Source: Flavobacterium ginsengisoli
Lineage (GTDB): Bacteria > Bacteroidota > Bacteroidia > Flavobacteriales > Flavobacteriaceae
Direction of reading: 5' to 3'
DNA length: 64,000 nucleotides
Assembly: GCF_029625315.1 (NCBI RefSeq)
Contig: NZ_CP121110.1
Location: 1-64,000 of the forward strand
Shown here: positions 20,419 through 30,673 of the stretch, in pieces
Layout of the letters: every line of letters starts with the position of its first letter
Numbering within the stretch: position 1 is the stretch's first letter
Notes under the pieces: model-generated
Database searches by the model: none
What the model was told of the DNA's origin: nothing
What the model saw: the letters and a program-made list of their open reading frames with translations, nothing else
Translations under genes and position numbers: made by a program

Positions 20419-23400
20419 TTAATGTTTGTTTTTTTGTTCTTTTTCTTGTGTGGGCAAATGTCCGTATTTAATCTTATAACATTTGGTGAAATAGGAGGGA
20501 GATGTAAATCCAACTTTATAGCTAATTTCATTAATATTATTATTTCCTTTTTCTATCAATTGTTTTGCCTTTTCTAATCGTACATTTCTAATAAATTCAT
20601 TTACCGAAACGCCTGTTAAGGTCTTTATCTTTCGATACAGCTGACTTCTGCTTAGGAAAATTTTAGATGATAGCAATTCCACGCTTAATTCTGGTTCGCT
20701 GATGTTTTCGTTTATAAAATGCAGAATTTTTTGAATGAAATCATTATCAAGAGAAGTTGTTTTTTCTTTACCATCTTTTGTGATTCCGCTATAAAATTTC
20801 TTAAACATGATTTGTCTGCTCGTAATAAGCTGTGCTAGGCTAGATTTTAAGATGTCTAACTCAAATGGTTTACTGAGATAAATATCAGCACCTGAATCTA
20901 TACCTTCTAATCGGTCTTTTACCATTGCTTTTGCCGAAAGCATTAATAATGGAATGTGGCTTGTTTTTAAATCGCCTTTTATTTTTTTACACATCTGCAG
21001 TCCGTCCATTACGGGCATTATAACATCTGTAATAATTAAATCTGGTAATTTCAGAACAGCAAGTTCGTAGCCTTTTTGACCATTTTCGGCGACAATAACT
21101 TTATATAATTTGCTTAGTTCCTGTTTTAGGTAGTTTCTCAATTCAGGATTATCTTCAACGATTAAAACAGTATATGGTTTTGCAGTTTCAGCAACATTTT
21201 CAGTTTGGTCTACATAATCATCTTGGTCGGTAGATTCAGATAGAAATTTAGTTTTAGTTTCTTCTATTTTTTTTGTTTTGTCCCCTTCAATTATTTCACT
21301 TTTCTTATACATAGATTTGCCTAAAGGAAAGGTTAATGTGAATTTTGTGCCTTGTCCTACCTGACTATCAACATCAATTCTTCCTTTATGAAGTTCCACA
21401 AATTCCTTTACAACCTCTAAACCAATTCCCGTACTTCCATAATAATCTTTATTTACATTATTGACCTGATAAAACCTGTCAAATATTCTTTTCAGATCTT
21501 TTTTGCGAATACCCGAACCTGTATCAGTAATCGTTATTGAAAAAGAAGGAACGATATTTCCATCAATTAGCAATAGATTATCGCCTTCTGATTTTGCTAT
21601 AGAAATAGTGATTGAGCCATTATCGGGAGTAAATTTAAAAGCATTTGAAATAATGTTGAACAGTATTTTTTCGAGCATTTTAGGATCTAACCAGTCCTCA
21701 AGCTCATCAAATTCAGACTCAAAATTAATAGTAATATTTCGTGAGGCGGCTTCCTCATCAAAATAACCTCTAATTCCCTGTGTAAAGGCTACGACTTCAA
21801 TTTTTCTGGCTTGAAGAAAAATTCTGTTGAATTCTAACTTATTAAAGTCCATAAGCTCATTGATAAGTCTGGAAAGCCTATCTGAACTTTTATGAACAAT
21901 TTTTAATTTGTTATGTATTTCAGGAGATAAATTTTTACTTTTTAGAATATCTTCTAAAGGGTTGATAATTAGTGTTAATGGTGTTCTGAATTCATGCGAA
22001 ATATTTGTGAAAAATTGCAGTTTATTATTGTTTAATTTCTCTGACTGAATATTTTTTTCTTTTTCTAAAATTATAGCCTGTTTTGCTTTAAAACGATTTT
22101 GATATATTTTATTAAGGTATATAGTTAGAAAAACCAGTATTGAAGTGTACAGTAAATAGGCCCAAATAGTTTTCCACCACGGCGGCAAGACTTTTATTTT
22201 TAATTCTAAAGGAACAGTATTCCACGAACCATCGGCATTTGCAGATTTTACTTTAAAAACATAATTACCTGGTGGCAAATTTGTATAAGTTGCGGCTCTG
22301 TTGTTTCCTACATAATTCCAATCTTTTTCAAAGCCTTGCAAATAATAAGCATATTGGTTTTTCTTAGAATAATTATAGTTAATTCCAACATATTCAATCG
22401 TAAAAACAGATTGCGTATGATTAAGAATGATTTCTTTACTCTGACCAATTACTTTGGTTAATGGAGAAGCATCTTCATTAGGTTTTACAGATTTATTGAA
22501 TAATTTAAAATCGCTGAAATACAATTTTGGAGCTTTCTCTACTTTTTTGATCTCGCTAGGATTAAAATAATTTACTCCCTCATAACTTCCAAAATACAGT
22601 TCTCCATTTCCATCTTTAAAGACCGCATTGTTGTTGAAATCATTATCAATAAGACCGTCATCTTTAGTAAAGCTGGTACTTTTTTTGTTTTTTAAATCAA
22701 GTTTTGTTAATCCTAATCCGCCGCTAATCCATAGATAGCCATTGTTGTCGGCAATTATGGCGCGAACAGATTTTTCTTTAAAACCTGGAAAATTATTATA
22801 GTTTGAAAATGTTCTATCTTTTTTATTATAGCTAAATAATCCTTCGCCGTCTGTTCCAATCCATATTGTTTTATCGTTAGACTCATAGATTGATAAAATA
22901 GTTTGGATGCTGTTATATTTCGTTTTGTCGTCGAACATGGCATCGCGCATTTTGGTAACTTTAAAACCAGAATCGTCTTTTAAACTTACCTGATATAAAC
23001 CCAAAATCGTTCCAACCCACAAAACATTATCAGAATCTACAAAAACTTTACGGATAAAAGCATTGTCCAAAGCGTGTTCTGTAAATGATTTTGTGTTGCA
23101 ATGAACAAATGTATTGTTCTTATTGTCAAAATAATGCAGTCCTTTTATGAAAGTTCCTATCCAGATTCTGCCCTTCAAATCCTCTGAAAAACTAAAAATT
23201 CTATTCGATTTTAATCCTTCAGTATTGGCAGTATTATAATTTATGAATCGAGTAGTGCCATTTTTTAAAAAGTAGATTCCGCGATCCCAACTTCCTATCC
23301 AAATATTTTGCTTACTGTCTATGAATATGGTTTGAATATCAGCAGCGTCTAAGCCAGAATAATAACTTTGGCTGTTTTTATTTACATGAATGAAACTTTT

Positions 23401-24567
23401 ATTGGTAAGATTATAAATGTCGAGACCGCCTCCTTCGTTACTGATTAACAGATCTCCTTTCTTGTCTTTTACAATTGAAGTGACATAGCTTGTCTGCAAA
23501 GAATTTTCGTTGTTGACTAGCGATTCAAGAGAATTAAATTTGTTATTTGGTTTGTCAAATACGCCAAGTCCTTTATTAAAATAGCCTAACCAGAGTCGCT
23601 TTTCTTTATCCTCATACAATGACCAGACAGAATTAGATTTTAAGCTAGAGTCATTATACTTGCTATGCAAATACTTCTGGATTACTTGGCCTTTATAGTT
23701 TACAATCAATAATCCATCATTTTCAGTACCACAAACTATATAATCTTGGTCGCTTTCTATAATTGATAAGATTTTGTTTTTGGTTATAAAATAATTTTCA
23801 AATTGGTAATTATCAGTTTCTGGCTTAATTTTAATCAGACCGTGTTCAGTAGTTCCCAGCCATATATATCCTAATTTATCTATGGCAAGATTTTCTATAT
23901 CGTCCAATAAAGGTTCTCTTTTAAACTTGTCTTTATAAACCTGTTTAAGTTTGCCGTTTAAATCAAGTTCTAAGAGGCCATAACTAGTTCCTAAATAGAT
24001 AATTCCTTGCTTATTTTTTACCGAAGATTTTATTAGGAAATTAAATTTATCCAGCACCTTTGACGGAATCAAAGTAGTTTTTAAAGTTTTTATGTTAAGT
24101 TTAAATAATCCAAAGCCATAAGTACCCAAGATTAAGTTTCCATTGTTATCTTGATTAATTGTCTTTACAGTAATGGGTTCATCATATCCTTTTCTGATTA
24201 CATCCTCAATATTGATTTTGGTAAAATTATCTAAATCTCTGTTATATAAGCATAAACCGTCATCAGTACCAACCCATAAGTTATTGTCAGAATCAACAAA
24301 AGTGGAATAGATAAAGTTACTGTTTATTGAGCCCGAATTTTTATTGTATTCATATCCAAAATAATTCACCCCGTCATATCGATACAAACCAGTGCCATTT
24401 GTGCCTATCCAGATAAAACCATTTTTATCTTGAATAATGGAAGAAATAGCTCTTTTTGAAGTAGTTTCCTGTATGCTTCTAAATTGATAGTTATCAAATT
24501 TATCTTGAGAAAATAGGCAATTCAAACCTATAAAGTAGCATACAAGAATATATTTAATATTTTTCAT
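20419..24567 (-). CDS. Hybrid two-component system sensor/regulator (HTCS)
   Basis: A single 1382-residue protein combining all two-component functions. In order: signal peptide (to about residue 20), a periplasmic double beta-propeller of Reg_prop repeats (many copies of the form GxIWIGTxxxGLxxY, residues about 25-670), a Y_Y_Y domain (about 690-770), one membrane helix (about 785-805), a HisKA domain with phospho-His in NISHEFRTPLTLI (about 859), HATPase_c with TDTGSGI and GIGLEVVKEFVELH, a receiver with phospho-Asp in IITDVIMPVMDG (about 1179), and a C-terminal AraC HTH (about 1280-1375). It senses an oligosaccharide from the target polysaccharide and activates the adjacent SusC operon. 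The gene has its own terminator. Confidence 0.95.
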   Translation of the reverse strand: MKNIKYILVCYFIGLNCLFSQDKFDNYQFRSIQETTSKRAISSIIQDKNGFIWIGTNGTGLYRYDGVNYFGYEYNKNSGSINSNFIYSTFVDSDNNLWVGTDDGLCLYNRDLDNFTKINIEDVIRKGYDEPITVKTINQDNNGNLILGTYGFGLFKLNIKTLKTTLIPSKVLDKFNFLIKSSVKNKQGIIYLGTSYGLLELDLNGKLKQVYKDKFKREPLLDDIENLAIDKLGYIWLGTTEHGLIKIKPETDNYQFENYFITKNKILSIIESDQDYIVCGTENDGLLIVNYKGQVIQKYLHSKYNDSSLKSNSVWSLYEDKEKRLWLGYFNKGLGVFDKPNNKFNSLESLVNNENSLQTSYVTSIVKDKKGDLLISNEGGGLDIYNLTNKSFIHVNKNSQSYYSGLDAADIQTIFIDSKQNIWIGSWDRGIYFLKNGTTRFINYNTANTEGLKSNRIFSFSEDLKGRIWIGTFIKGLHYFDNKNNTFVHCNTKSFTEHALDNAFIRKVFVDSDNVLWVGTILGLYQVSLKDDSGFKVTKMRDAMFDDKTKYNSIQTILSIYESNDKTIWIGTDGEGLFSYNKKDRTFSNYNNFPGFKEKSVRAIIADNNGYLWISGGLGLTKLDLKNKKSTSFTKDDGLIDNDFNNNAVFKDGNGELYFGSYEGVNYFNPSEIKKVEKAPKLYFSDFKLFNKSVKPNEDASPLTKVIGQSKEIILNHTQSVFTIEYVGINYNYSKKNQYAYYLQGFEKDWNYVGNNRAATYTNLPPGNYVFKVKSANADGSWNTVPLELKIKVLPPWWKTIWAYLLYTSILVFLTIYLNKIYQNRFKAKQAIILEKEKNIQSEKLNNNKLQFFTNISHEFRTPLTLIINPLEDILKSKNLSPEIHNKLKIVHKSSDRLSRLINELMDFNKLEFNRIFLQARKIEVVAFTQGIRGYFDEEAASRNITINFESEFDELEDWLDPKMLEKILFNIISNAFKFTPDNGSITISIAKSEGDNLLLIDGNIVPSFSITITDTGSGIRKKDLKRIFDRFYQVNNVNKDYYGSTGIGLEVVKEFVELHKGRIDVDSQVGQGTKFTLTFPLGKSMYKKSEIIEGDKTKKIEETKTKFLSESTDQDDYVDQTENVAETAKPYTVLIVEDNPELRNYLKQELSKLYKVIVAENGQKGYELAVLKLPDLIITDVIMPVMDGLQMCKKIKGDLKTSHIPLLMLSAKAMVKDRLEGIDSGADIYLSKPFELDILKSSLAQLITSRQIMFKKFYSGITKDGKEKTTSLDNDFIQKILHFINENISEPELSVELLSSKIFLSRSQLYRKIKTLTGVSVNEFIRNVRLEKAKQLIEKGNNNINEISYKVGFTSPSYFTKCYKIKYGHLPTQEKEQKNKH

Positions 24568-24782
24568 TTAATAGTAGTATTGATCAATCCTCGCCGAAAA
24601 CCCGTCTTTATTTTTTAAGTGTAATTAACAATATTAATAAAACTAAACAAAAAATATACTTTTAATTGTGAAATTTGTCATATTGTCAAAAACCTGAGTA
24701 TGATTAATTAATAATCTCACTCAGGTTATTAGATTGCTTAAAACAACATATTTTATACAAATAGATATAGTGCTTTTTCGAA

Positions 24783-27077
24783 TTAATTTAGTTCAAATTT
24801 TTCAGTAAGACCTTTATCAGAACTTCCTCCAACCATAATTTTAAAAGTTCCCGGTTCTACCAGATAATTTCCTTCGTTATCATAAAAACCAAGCTCTTTA
24901 TCCGTTAAAGTAAAGCTTACCGTTTTAGTTTCCCCTTTTTTCAGATTAACTAATTCAAAACCTTTCAATTCTTTAATCGGACGGACGATGCTTGCAAATT
25001 CATCATGAATGTACAATTGAACCACTTCTTTTCCGTCGTAATTTCCAGAGTTTGCAACTTCAACGCTTATGTGAACTTTTTCACCTTTTGCAAAAGATGT
25101 TTTATCCAGTTTCAGGTTTTTATAATCGAAAGTGGTGTAGCTCAATCCAAAACCGAATGGAAATTGGGGCGTTTTCTCCACATCCATGTAATGCGACCAG
25201 AAAACATTTTTATCGCTATCGATTGGCCTTCCTGTGCTGTATTTGTTATAGTAAATCGGCACCTGCCCCACATTTCTAGGAAATGACATCGGCAATTTTC
25301 CGCTCGGATTGTAATCTCCGTACAAAACCTGCGCAACTGCATTTCCGGCTTGGGTTCCCAAATGCCAAGCTTCCACAATGGCCGGAACATTTTCTGCCGC
25401 CCACGGAATGCTCAGCGGACGTCCATTGTTTAAAACCAAAACCACATTCGGATTCACTTTGTAGATTTCTTCCAATAATTCCTGCCGCAAACCTGGCAGA
25501 TTCAAATCGGTTCTGCTTCTCCCTTCACCGCTCTGGAATCCGTATTCGCCTAAAACCATTACTACGGCATCGGCATTTTTAGCCGCATTTTTAGCCGCTT
25601 CAAATCCGCTTCTGTCTGTTGTATTGAAAACGGTTTCCGTTAAGAAAGTTGCTTTCTGTTTTAATAAATCTGCCCCTTTTTCAAAAGTAAGCTGATTGCC
25701 TTTGTACTGCTGCATCCCTTCCAAAACCGAAACCGCGGTATCGTCTGAAACCGCAATTCTCCAGCTTCCCAACGGACTGTTTTTATCGTTTGCCAAAGCT
25801 CCGATCAAAGCGATTTTCTGACCTGATTTTTTCAGCGGAAGCAGATTCTTTTCGTTTTTCAGCAAAACGATCGATTTCTTTGCCATATCCAAAACGCCTT
25901 CGTTATTGGCTCTGCTTCCCACAACTTCTTTTTCGCGTTTTTCATCGCAATATCTGTACGGATCATCAAATAGTCCCAATTCAAATTTTACACGCAAAAT
26001 TCTGCGAACCGCGTCATCAATTAAAGATTCTTTTACTTTTCCCGATTTTACCAGATCAACCAGTTTTGCAACGTACAAATACGATTCCATATCCATATCA
26101 GAACCTGCAATTACGGCTTTTGCCGCTGCATCGGCTTCATCTTTTGCATAACCGTGTGCAATCATTTCGCGGATTGAAGCATAATCGGAAATCACGAATC
26201 CGTCAAACTTCCATTTTCCTTTTAGAATATCCCTTTGCAAAAAGGCATTTCCAGTTGCAGGAACACCGTTCAAAGTATTAAACGAATTCATAAACGTGCG
26301 AACTCCAGCGTCAACCGTTGCTTCAAAAGGAGGCAAGACCGAATTGTACAATTTCGAATTACTAATGTCTACGATATTATATTCCAATCCTGCTTCAACA
26401 TAACCGTAAGCCGCAAAATGTTTCGCACAAGCCGCAATCGTATTTGCTTTAGCCAAATCAGCAATGGTCTCTCCTTGAAAACCTTTAACTCGTGCATATC
26501 CAATTTTACTTCCTAAGTATGGATCTTCTCCCGAACCTTCCATCACACGTCCCCAACGCGCATCATTTGCCACATCAACATTTGGCCCAAAAGTCCAATT
26601 GATTCCGGATGCAGAAGCTTCATCTGCCGCAATCGCAGCCGATTTCTTAATCGCTTCCAAATCCCAGCTCGCCGCTTCTGCCAGCGGAATCGGGCTTAAC
26701 GTCTTATAGCCATGTATCACGTCAAAACCGATAATTAATGGAATTCCCAAGCGGGTTTGTTCGACTGCAATTTTCTGCACTGCGCGCACTTCTTTAACGC
26801 CGCGAACTGTCAGCATCGATCCCACAAGGCCTTTTCTTAAATGCTCGTATTTCAGTTCGGCTGTTCCGCCTTTTGGCGCCGGTCCGGTAACATCCCAAAA
26901 GCCATTGTATTGGTTCATCTGCCCAACTTTTTCCTCCAGCATCATTAATGGCAGAAGCAGGTCTATGCGCTGCTCAACAGTTTTATTTTTATCCAGATAC
27001 GGCTTCTTTTGTGCATTCATATTTCCAACAGTAAACAGAGCAAAAACTCCAATAGTTAGTAATTTTTTATTTTTCAT
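24783..27077 (-). CDS. bglX: GH3 beta-glucosidase, BglX type
   Basis: A 764-residue exo-glycosidase with a signal peptide ending MNAQ, suggesting a periplasmic location. It carries the GH3 N-terminal barrel, including GFDVIHGYKTLSPIPLAEAA and the nucleophile Asp in FVISDYASI (about residue 297). The GH3 C-terminal sandwich follows (VLGEYGFQSGEGRSRTDLNLPG), then a fibronectin III-like domain ending before residue 764. Length and order match BglX. It removes terminal glucose from beta-linked oligosaccharides such as cellobiose, laminaribiose and mixed-linkage fragments, completing the work of GH16. It is transcribed separately, 216 bases upstream of the sensor gene. Codon use is visibly more GC-rich in the middle (about 25.1-26.8 kb) than in neighbouring genes. 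Confidence 0.92.
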   Translation of the reverse strand: MKNKKLLTIGVFALFTVGNMNAQKKPYLDKNKTVEQRIDLLLPLMMLEEKVGQMNQYNGFWDVTGPAPKGGTAELKYEHLRKGLVGSMLTVRGVKEVRAVQKIAVEQTRLGIPLIIGFDVIHGYKTLSPIPLAEAASWDLEAIKKSAAIAADEASASGINWTFGPNVDVANDARWGRVMEGSGEDPYLGSKIGYARVKGFQGETIADLAKANTIAACAKHFAAYGYVEAGLEYNIVDISNSKLYNSVLPPFEATVDAGVRTFMNSFNTLNGVPATGNAFLQRDILKGKWKFDGFVISDYASIREMIAHGYAKDEADAAAKAVIAGSDMDMESYLYVAKLVDLVKSGKVKESLIDDAVRRILRVKFELGLFDDPYRYCDEKREKEVVGSRANNEGVLDMAKKSIVLLKNEKNLLPLKKSGQKIALIGALANDKNSPLGSWRIAVSDDTAVSVLEGMQQYKGNQLTFEKGADLLKQKATFLTETVFNTTDRSGFEAAKNAAKNADAVVMVLGEYGFQSGEGRSRTDLNLPGLRQELLEEIYKVNPNVVLVLNNGRPLSIPWAAENVPAIVEAWHLGTQAGNAVAQVLYGDYNPSGKLPMSFPRNVGQVPIYYNKYSTGRPIDSDKNVFWSHYMDVEKTPQFPFGFGLSYTTFDYKNLKLDKTSFAKGEKVHISVEVANSGNYDGKEVVQLYIHDEFASIVRPIKELKGFELVNLKKGETKTVSFTLTDKELGFYDNEGNYLVEPGTFKIMVGGSSDKGLTEKFELN

Positions 27078-27169
27078 TTGTGGTTTTAAGTTTTATTATT
27101 GAGGTTACTAAATTCAGATATACAATGCGCTTTATTATAGTATTTTTAATTGCTATAATAATCAGATTT

Positions 27170-27188
27170 CCAAACATCAAATGTTTGG
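27170..27188. repeat. Short inverted repeat upstream of GH3
   Basis: CCAAACAT, 3 bases, ATGTTTGG: an 8-bp perfect inverted repeat about 95 bases upstream of the GH3 start. It could be a regulator site; no regulator can be named. Confidence 0.35.
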
Positions 27189-27267
27189 TTTCTAAGAGTG
27201 TAAATTTAGTTTTGCAGTAATAATAATAGTAGCACATTTGAAGCATTATCTATGACAGATGATGCAT

Positions 27268-27336
27268 AAAAAACTTTACTATCAATCAAACCACTAGATT
27301 TTTGCTATGTGTTTTGATTGATAGTAAGTTTTTTTT
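27268..27336. repeat. Long inverted repeat with 21-base loop
   Basis: Two arms of about 23 bases (core TACTATCAATCAAA and its complement, one bulge), flanked by A-run and T-run. It looks like an oversized bidirectional terminator or a small palindromic element. It is not adjacent to the end of any recognised gene, as GH3 reads away from it. Confidence 0.6.
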
Positions 27337-27449
27337 AAAAATAGATGTATGATTCTTTGAGATGAAAGCGCTAAAAAAAAGGAAGTTTTGGTTAAATAAA
27401 ACTATCAAATATAGAAAGTGGTTTATTAAGTTCGTTTACTCCTCATATT

Positions 27450-27518
27450 TTATTTTTCTCCAAAACCGCCATAGTTTTTTGTGTCAAAATTGTAGGCAAC
27501 TCCAAATATCGAGGCGCA
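27450..27518 (-). pseudogene. Possible C-terminal remnant of an outer-membrane protein
   Basis: A 22-codon open stretch ending in a stop translates to ASIFGVAYNFDTKNYGGFGEK, resembling the last strand and tail of a beta-barrel protein. It is preceded by an in-frame stop and has no start. The rest of the gap 27337-27681 shows no ORF I trust. Weak evidence. Confidence 0.2.
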
Positions 27519-27681
27519 CTATTTTGTCACAAAACTAAGAGTTATTAGTATTTGCCATAATTTTAGGTTTCGTCCATTCGAACTTAAACTTCGTGGTCCT
27601 TTATTCAGCTGAGTTTTTAATTTCTAGAAAAGTGATGGATTCCAATTCTACCACAAAGAATTGACTGAAGAAAATTAATGT

Positions 27682-28345
27682 CTAAATTGTTTTTGTATAG
27701 CAAATTAAAGTAATAACGTTTACTTGTCTGGTGTTTTTTAATTTGTTGCGAGCAAGTCCGTAGCATTTCATAGATTTTAGACTTTCAATAAGAGCGTCTT
27801 TTGCAGAGAGGTAATCACTTAATTCTTGCTTAGTTTCTGGACATCTTGTATCACCCCATCTGCCAGCAAAATCTAACATAATACCATCTAAAAAATCACT
27901 ACATGTATTGGCTCGTTCTGCTTTCTTTTCTAGATTTAAGCTTCCGACTAATCCAGTTAATGACCCTGCAATTAAACTAGTTAATGCTTGCTCCTTTTGT
28001 GTCTCCATCAGAAAAAAGACCATATATACCGCCTCCAACACCTACTACTGTACCAGTAATTACAAAAGCAGTTCCAGCTTTATTTGATTTTTTTCGTACA
28101 ATTTCGTTTTTGTCTTTATATTCCTTGACCATTAATATAAAATCATTTCTGTCTTTCTCCCAAATTTTGCAATCACGTGTAGAAACTAGATTATTATTTG
28201 TTAAATTAGTGATTTCTGTTTTCAATGATTTTTGATAATCTAATAAAATACTATTTTGATTATTTGTAAAAGATTTTGTAGGACTGCAACTTGAAAATGT
28301 AGAAATAGCAACAAATAATACTGTAATCCATTTGAAAATTTTCAT
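27682..28345 (-). CDS. Hypothetical lipoprotein (one frameshift)
   Basis: About 220 residues after correction. The N-terminus is a lipoprotein signal (FSSCSPTKS, Cys20), followed by a helical segment rich in K, E and N, a glycine-rich membrane-like stretch (FVITGTVVGVGGGIYGLF, about residues 94-111) and a C-terminal helical part with TCSDFLDGIMLDF. The two halves are in different frames; at 27986-27991 the plus strand reads GCTTGC where GCTGC would give KGAALTSLIAG and one continuous protein. No named family is recognised. The glycine-zipper-like stretch suggests membrane insertion or oligomerisation. It is a single-gene unit between the GH3 locus and tRNA-Tyr. Confidence 0.7.
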
Positions 28346-28922
28346 ATAATTTGGTTTTAAGTTACGATACTATAAATTTTGATTTTTTATGTCATTTAAT
28401 GTTTGGACTTAGATCTTAAGTAATGTCCAAATAAATTTGTTTTGAAAATCTTAAATAGATTTTCTTTTCACAATAAAAGTAGTTACATTTTTAATACTTC
28501 ATTTAAGTAAAAGTACCTGATTTTTAATATTTTGTTCTGTTTTGCTGAATTTTAAATCCTGTCTTACTAAAAAAGTATTTCTCTATTTGGAATTCCATAT
28601 TTGAAATTCCAAATCCCAAACTAAAACTGCTTTCCAACATAATCCTACTTTTTAAATTAATAAATGTAGAATAATATTACTACCAAATCAAGTCGTTAAC
28701 CCCTGTAAGATAAGGGATTTTCACTGTTTCTGGTGCACTTTTCTGCGCGCCTGAAAGTGCACCAATTCTGTACCTTTAATTTTGTGAGCTTTTATAAATA
28801 TTGAAAATAGGCCTAAAACGAAAAAAACCTGCAAATCATTGAATTTGCAGGTCTTCAGACATTTTTTATGGCTTTTTAAAAAGATTGAAAACTTAAAGTT
28901 CTCTGCCTTTTCGGCCTTTTCG
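28346..28922. other. Intergenic region, nothing recognised
   Basis: AT-rich spacer between the lipoprotein gene and tRNA-Tyr. No convincing ORF, hairpin terminator or promoter is visible. An open frame overlapping its right end merely runs antisense through the tRNA. Confidence 0.4.
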
Positions 28923-29003
28923 TGGGGAGAGCAGGATTCGAACCTGCGAAGTTCACACAGCAGATTTACAGTCTGCCCTCGTTGGCCGCTTGAGTATCTC
29001 CCC
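28923..29003 (-). tRNA. tRNA-Tyr (GTA)
   Basis: The minus strand folds as a class II tRNA. Acceptor stem GGGGAGA (from 29003) pairs with TCTCCCC (ending 28924), with discriminator A. The anticodon loop ACTGTAAATC carries GTA, and the T arm is GCAGGTTCGAATCCTGC. The long variable arm is typical of bacterial tRNA-Tyr. CCA is not encoded. Confidence 0.96.
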
Positions 29004-29418
29004 GATCTCAGCTTATTGTGCTTTGTTATTCTTAGCGGTGGCAAAGATAGCAACGTTTTCTACATTTCCAAACAAAAAAACGACTTAATTTTAAGTTATT
29101 TTAAAGTTATTTTTTAATTATCTGAAATTGAATAAAATAAAAACAAGCTAAATTGAGTTTTTTTAAAAATTTTCACAAAAGAAAGAATATTCTTAAGTGT
29201 TGTCTATTGTTTTTACTTTGGGTTTTTTCTTCAATAAAGTTGTCAGGTACTACTTTTATTGATGTCTTAGACGGAATATTGAGAATATAATTTCTAATTT
29301 AATCTTGATTTGTAATTGTCTTTTTCTAATCGAAAAAAAGCAGGCAGTTTAAAAATTGTCATTGTAAATAACGTTTTTTAAGACGAGCTTCTGTTTTTAA
29401 GGCAATATGCCATAAAAC
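29004..29418. other. Intergenic region, nothing recognised
   Basis: Spacer between tRNA-Tyr and the terminator of the thioredoxin-like gene. It should contain the tRNA promoter near 29004-29060. No ORF or repeat is seen. Confidence 0.4.
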
Positions 29419-29446
29419 AAAAAAATCTCCACGAGGGAGATTTTTT
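29419..29446 (-). terminator. Intrinsic terminator after the TlpA-like gene
   Basis: An 11-bp stem (AAAAAATCTCC / GGAGATTTTTT) with a 5-base loop, 19 bases after the stop of the minus-strand thioredoxin-like gene. Confidence 0.88.
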
Positions 29447-29464
29447 ATTATTTTAAATAGAAGA

Positions 29465-30631
29465 TTATTTTGCTAGCAATTCTTGAATTTTTGCTTTTAA
29501 TTCATCGCCTCTTAAATCTTGCGCAACTACTTTTCCTGATGCATCAAGAATAAAAGTTGCAGGAATTGCTTCAACATTATATTGTCTTGCAATTGGTTCA
29601 TCCCAAAATTTTAGATTAGAAACCTGAGTCCAAGTTAAACCATCTTTTGCAATAGCTTCTTTCCATTTTGCGACATCTTTATCAAGAGATACCCCGATAA
29701 TGTTTAATCCTTTAGAATGAAATTCTTTGTATAAAGCCACAATATGCGGATTTTCCTGTCTGCATGGTCCGCACCATGATGCCCAGAAATCTACAATAGT
29801 TGCTTTTCCTAGACTTTCTTTAAGCGAAACCATTTTTCCTTCTGGATTCGGAGCCGAAAAATCTGCTCTTCATTTACCGCTACCTACCGCTGGAGCTGTA
29901 GCACCAACTGATGGCATTTTTGCTTGACCAAATCTAGTTTTGATTTCTTTTCCTGGAGCAGTATTTTTTATAGACTCATCTAAACCATTGTAAAGACCTT
30001 CTAATTTTTTCATATCAGCAGTTGGATCATTCAATAAACTTTGAATAATTAAAGCTGTAATGAAAGATTTTGGGTGATTTTCAGCATAAGCTAAATATTT
30101 CTTTTTGCTACCGTCTTGTACTTCTTTTTGGATTTCCATGTACTGTTTCATCAAGCCATTGATAGTTGCTGTATCTTGAGCTTGTTGAGCTTGTTTCATT
30201 TTGTCGTTGTTCTTTTTCTGGAAATCAATTAAACTTTTTTGAGTTTTGTTCATTTCTTCCATGAAAGTTACATACTCATCATTGTTGTAAGTTCCAGAAA
30301 TTTTAGATTTGTGGATACTATCTTTATCAATAGCAATTTTAATTTCCCCAGTTTCTAAGATAAATGGGATAGGTCCGTTAGCACCTTGTAATATTAATGT
30401 ATGGAAAGCTGGTTCAGTAACTTTTCCTTTAATTTCAAATTTTCCGTTTTCAACTTTTACTGTATCAAGAGAAACTGGCATTCTTGTAGCAGGATCCTGA
30501 CCTTGCAAGATAATAGTTTTTCCATTTTCAATTCCTGTAGCAGTACCAGTAATAAGGTATTCTCCATCTTTAACTTTACTGCAAGAAATGATAGCTGCAG
30601 AAGCTGTAAGTACAAAAAGTATTTTTTTCAT
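29465..30631 (-). CDS. TlpA-like thiol-disulfide oxidoreductase with DUF4369 (in-frame stop at 29870)
   Basis: A 388-codon secreted or lipoprotein product (signal ending AAIISCSK). The N-terminal DUF4369 domain (residues about 20-125, YLITGTATGIENGKTIILQG) and a charged helical linker precede a thioredoxin/AhpC-TSA domain with the redox motif WASWCGPCRQE. It acts in the periplasm in disulfide exchange. A TGA at 29870-29872 separates the two domains in the same frame, right before ADFSAPNPEGKMVSL, where TlpA-like domains normally begin. Two compensating indels (one A in GGTAAATG and one base in the nearby AGAGCAG) would explain it; a real nonsense mutation cannot be excluded. The thioredoxin part alone has no signal peptide. 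Confidence 0.85.
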
Positions 30632-30665
30632 TATAAAAAATTAATTAGTTAATTGATTTGTGCAA

Positions 30666-30673
30666 CAAAAGTA
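30666..30673 (-). promoter_or_regulatory. Promoter -7 box of the TlpA-like gene
   Basis: Minus strand TACTTTTG matches TAnnTTTG, 35 bases before the ATG. The -33 box is not clear. Confidence 0.5.

Noticed and set aside
24992..26516. Several plus-strand ORFs antisense to GH3
   Set aside because: They arise from the GC-rich codon usage of GH3 on the other strand; no protein-like features or starts.
28721..29053. A 110-codon minus-strand ORF
   Set aside because: It runs through tRNA-Tyr and has a composition unlike a protein.
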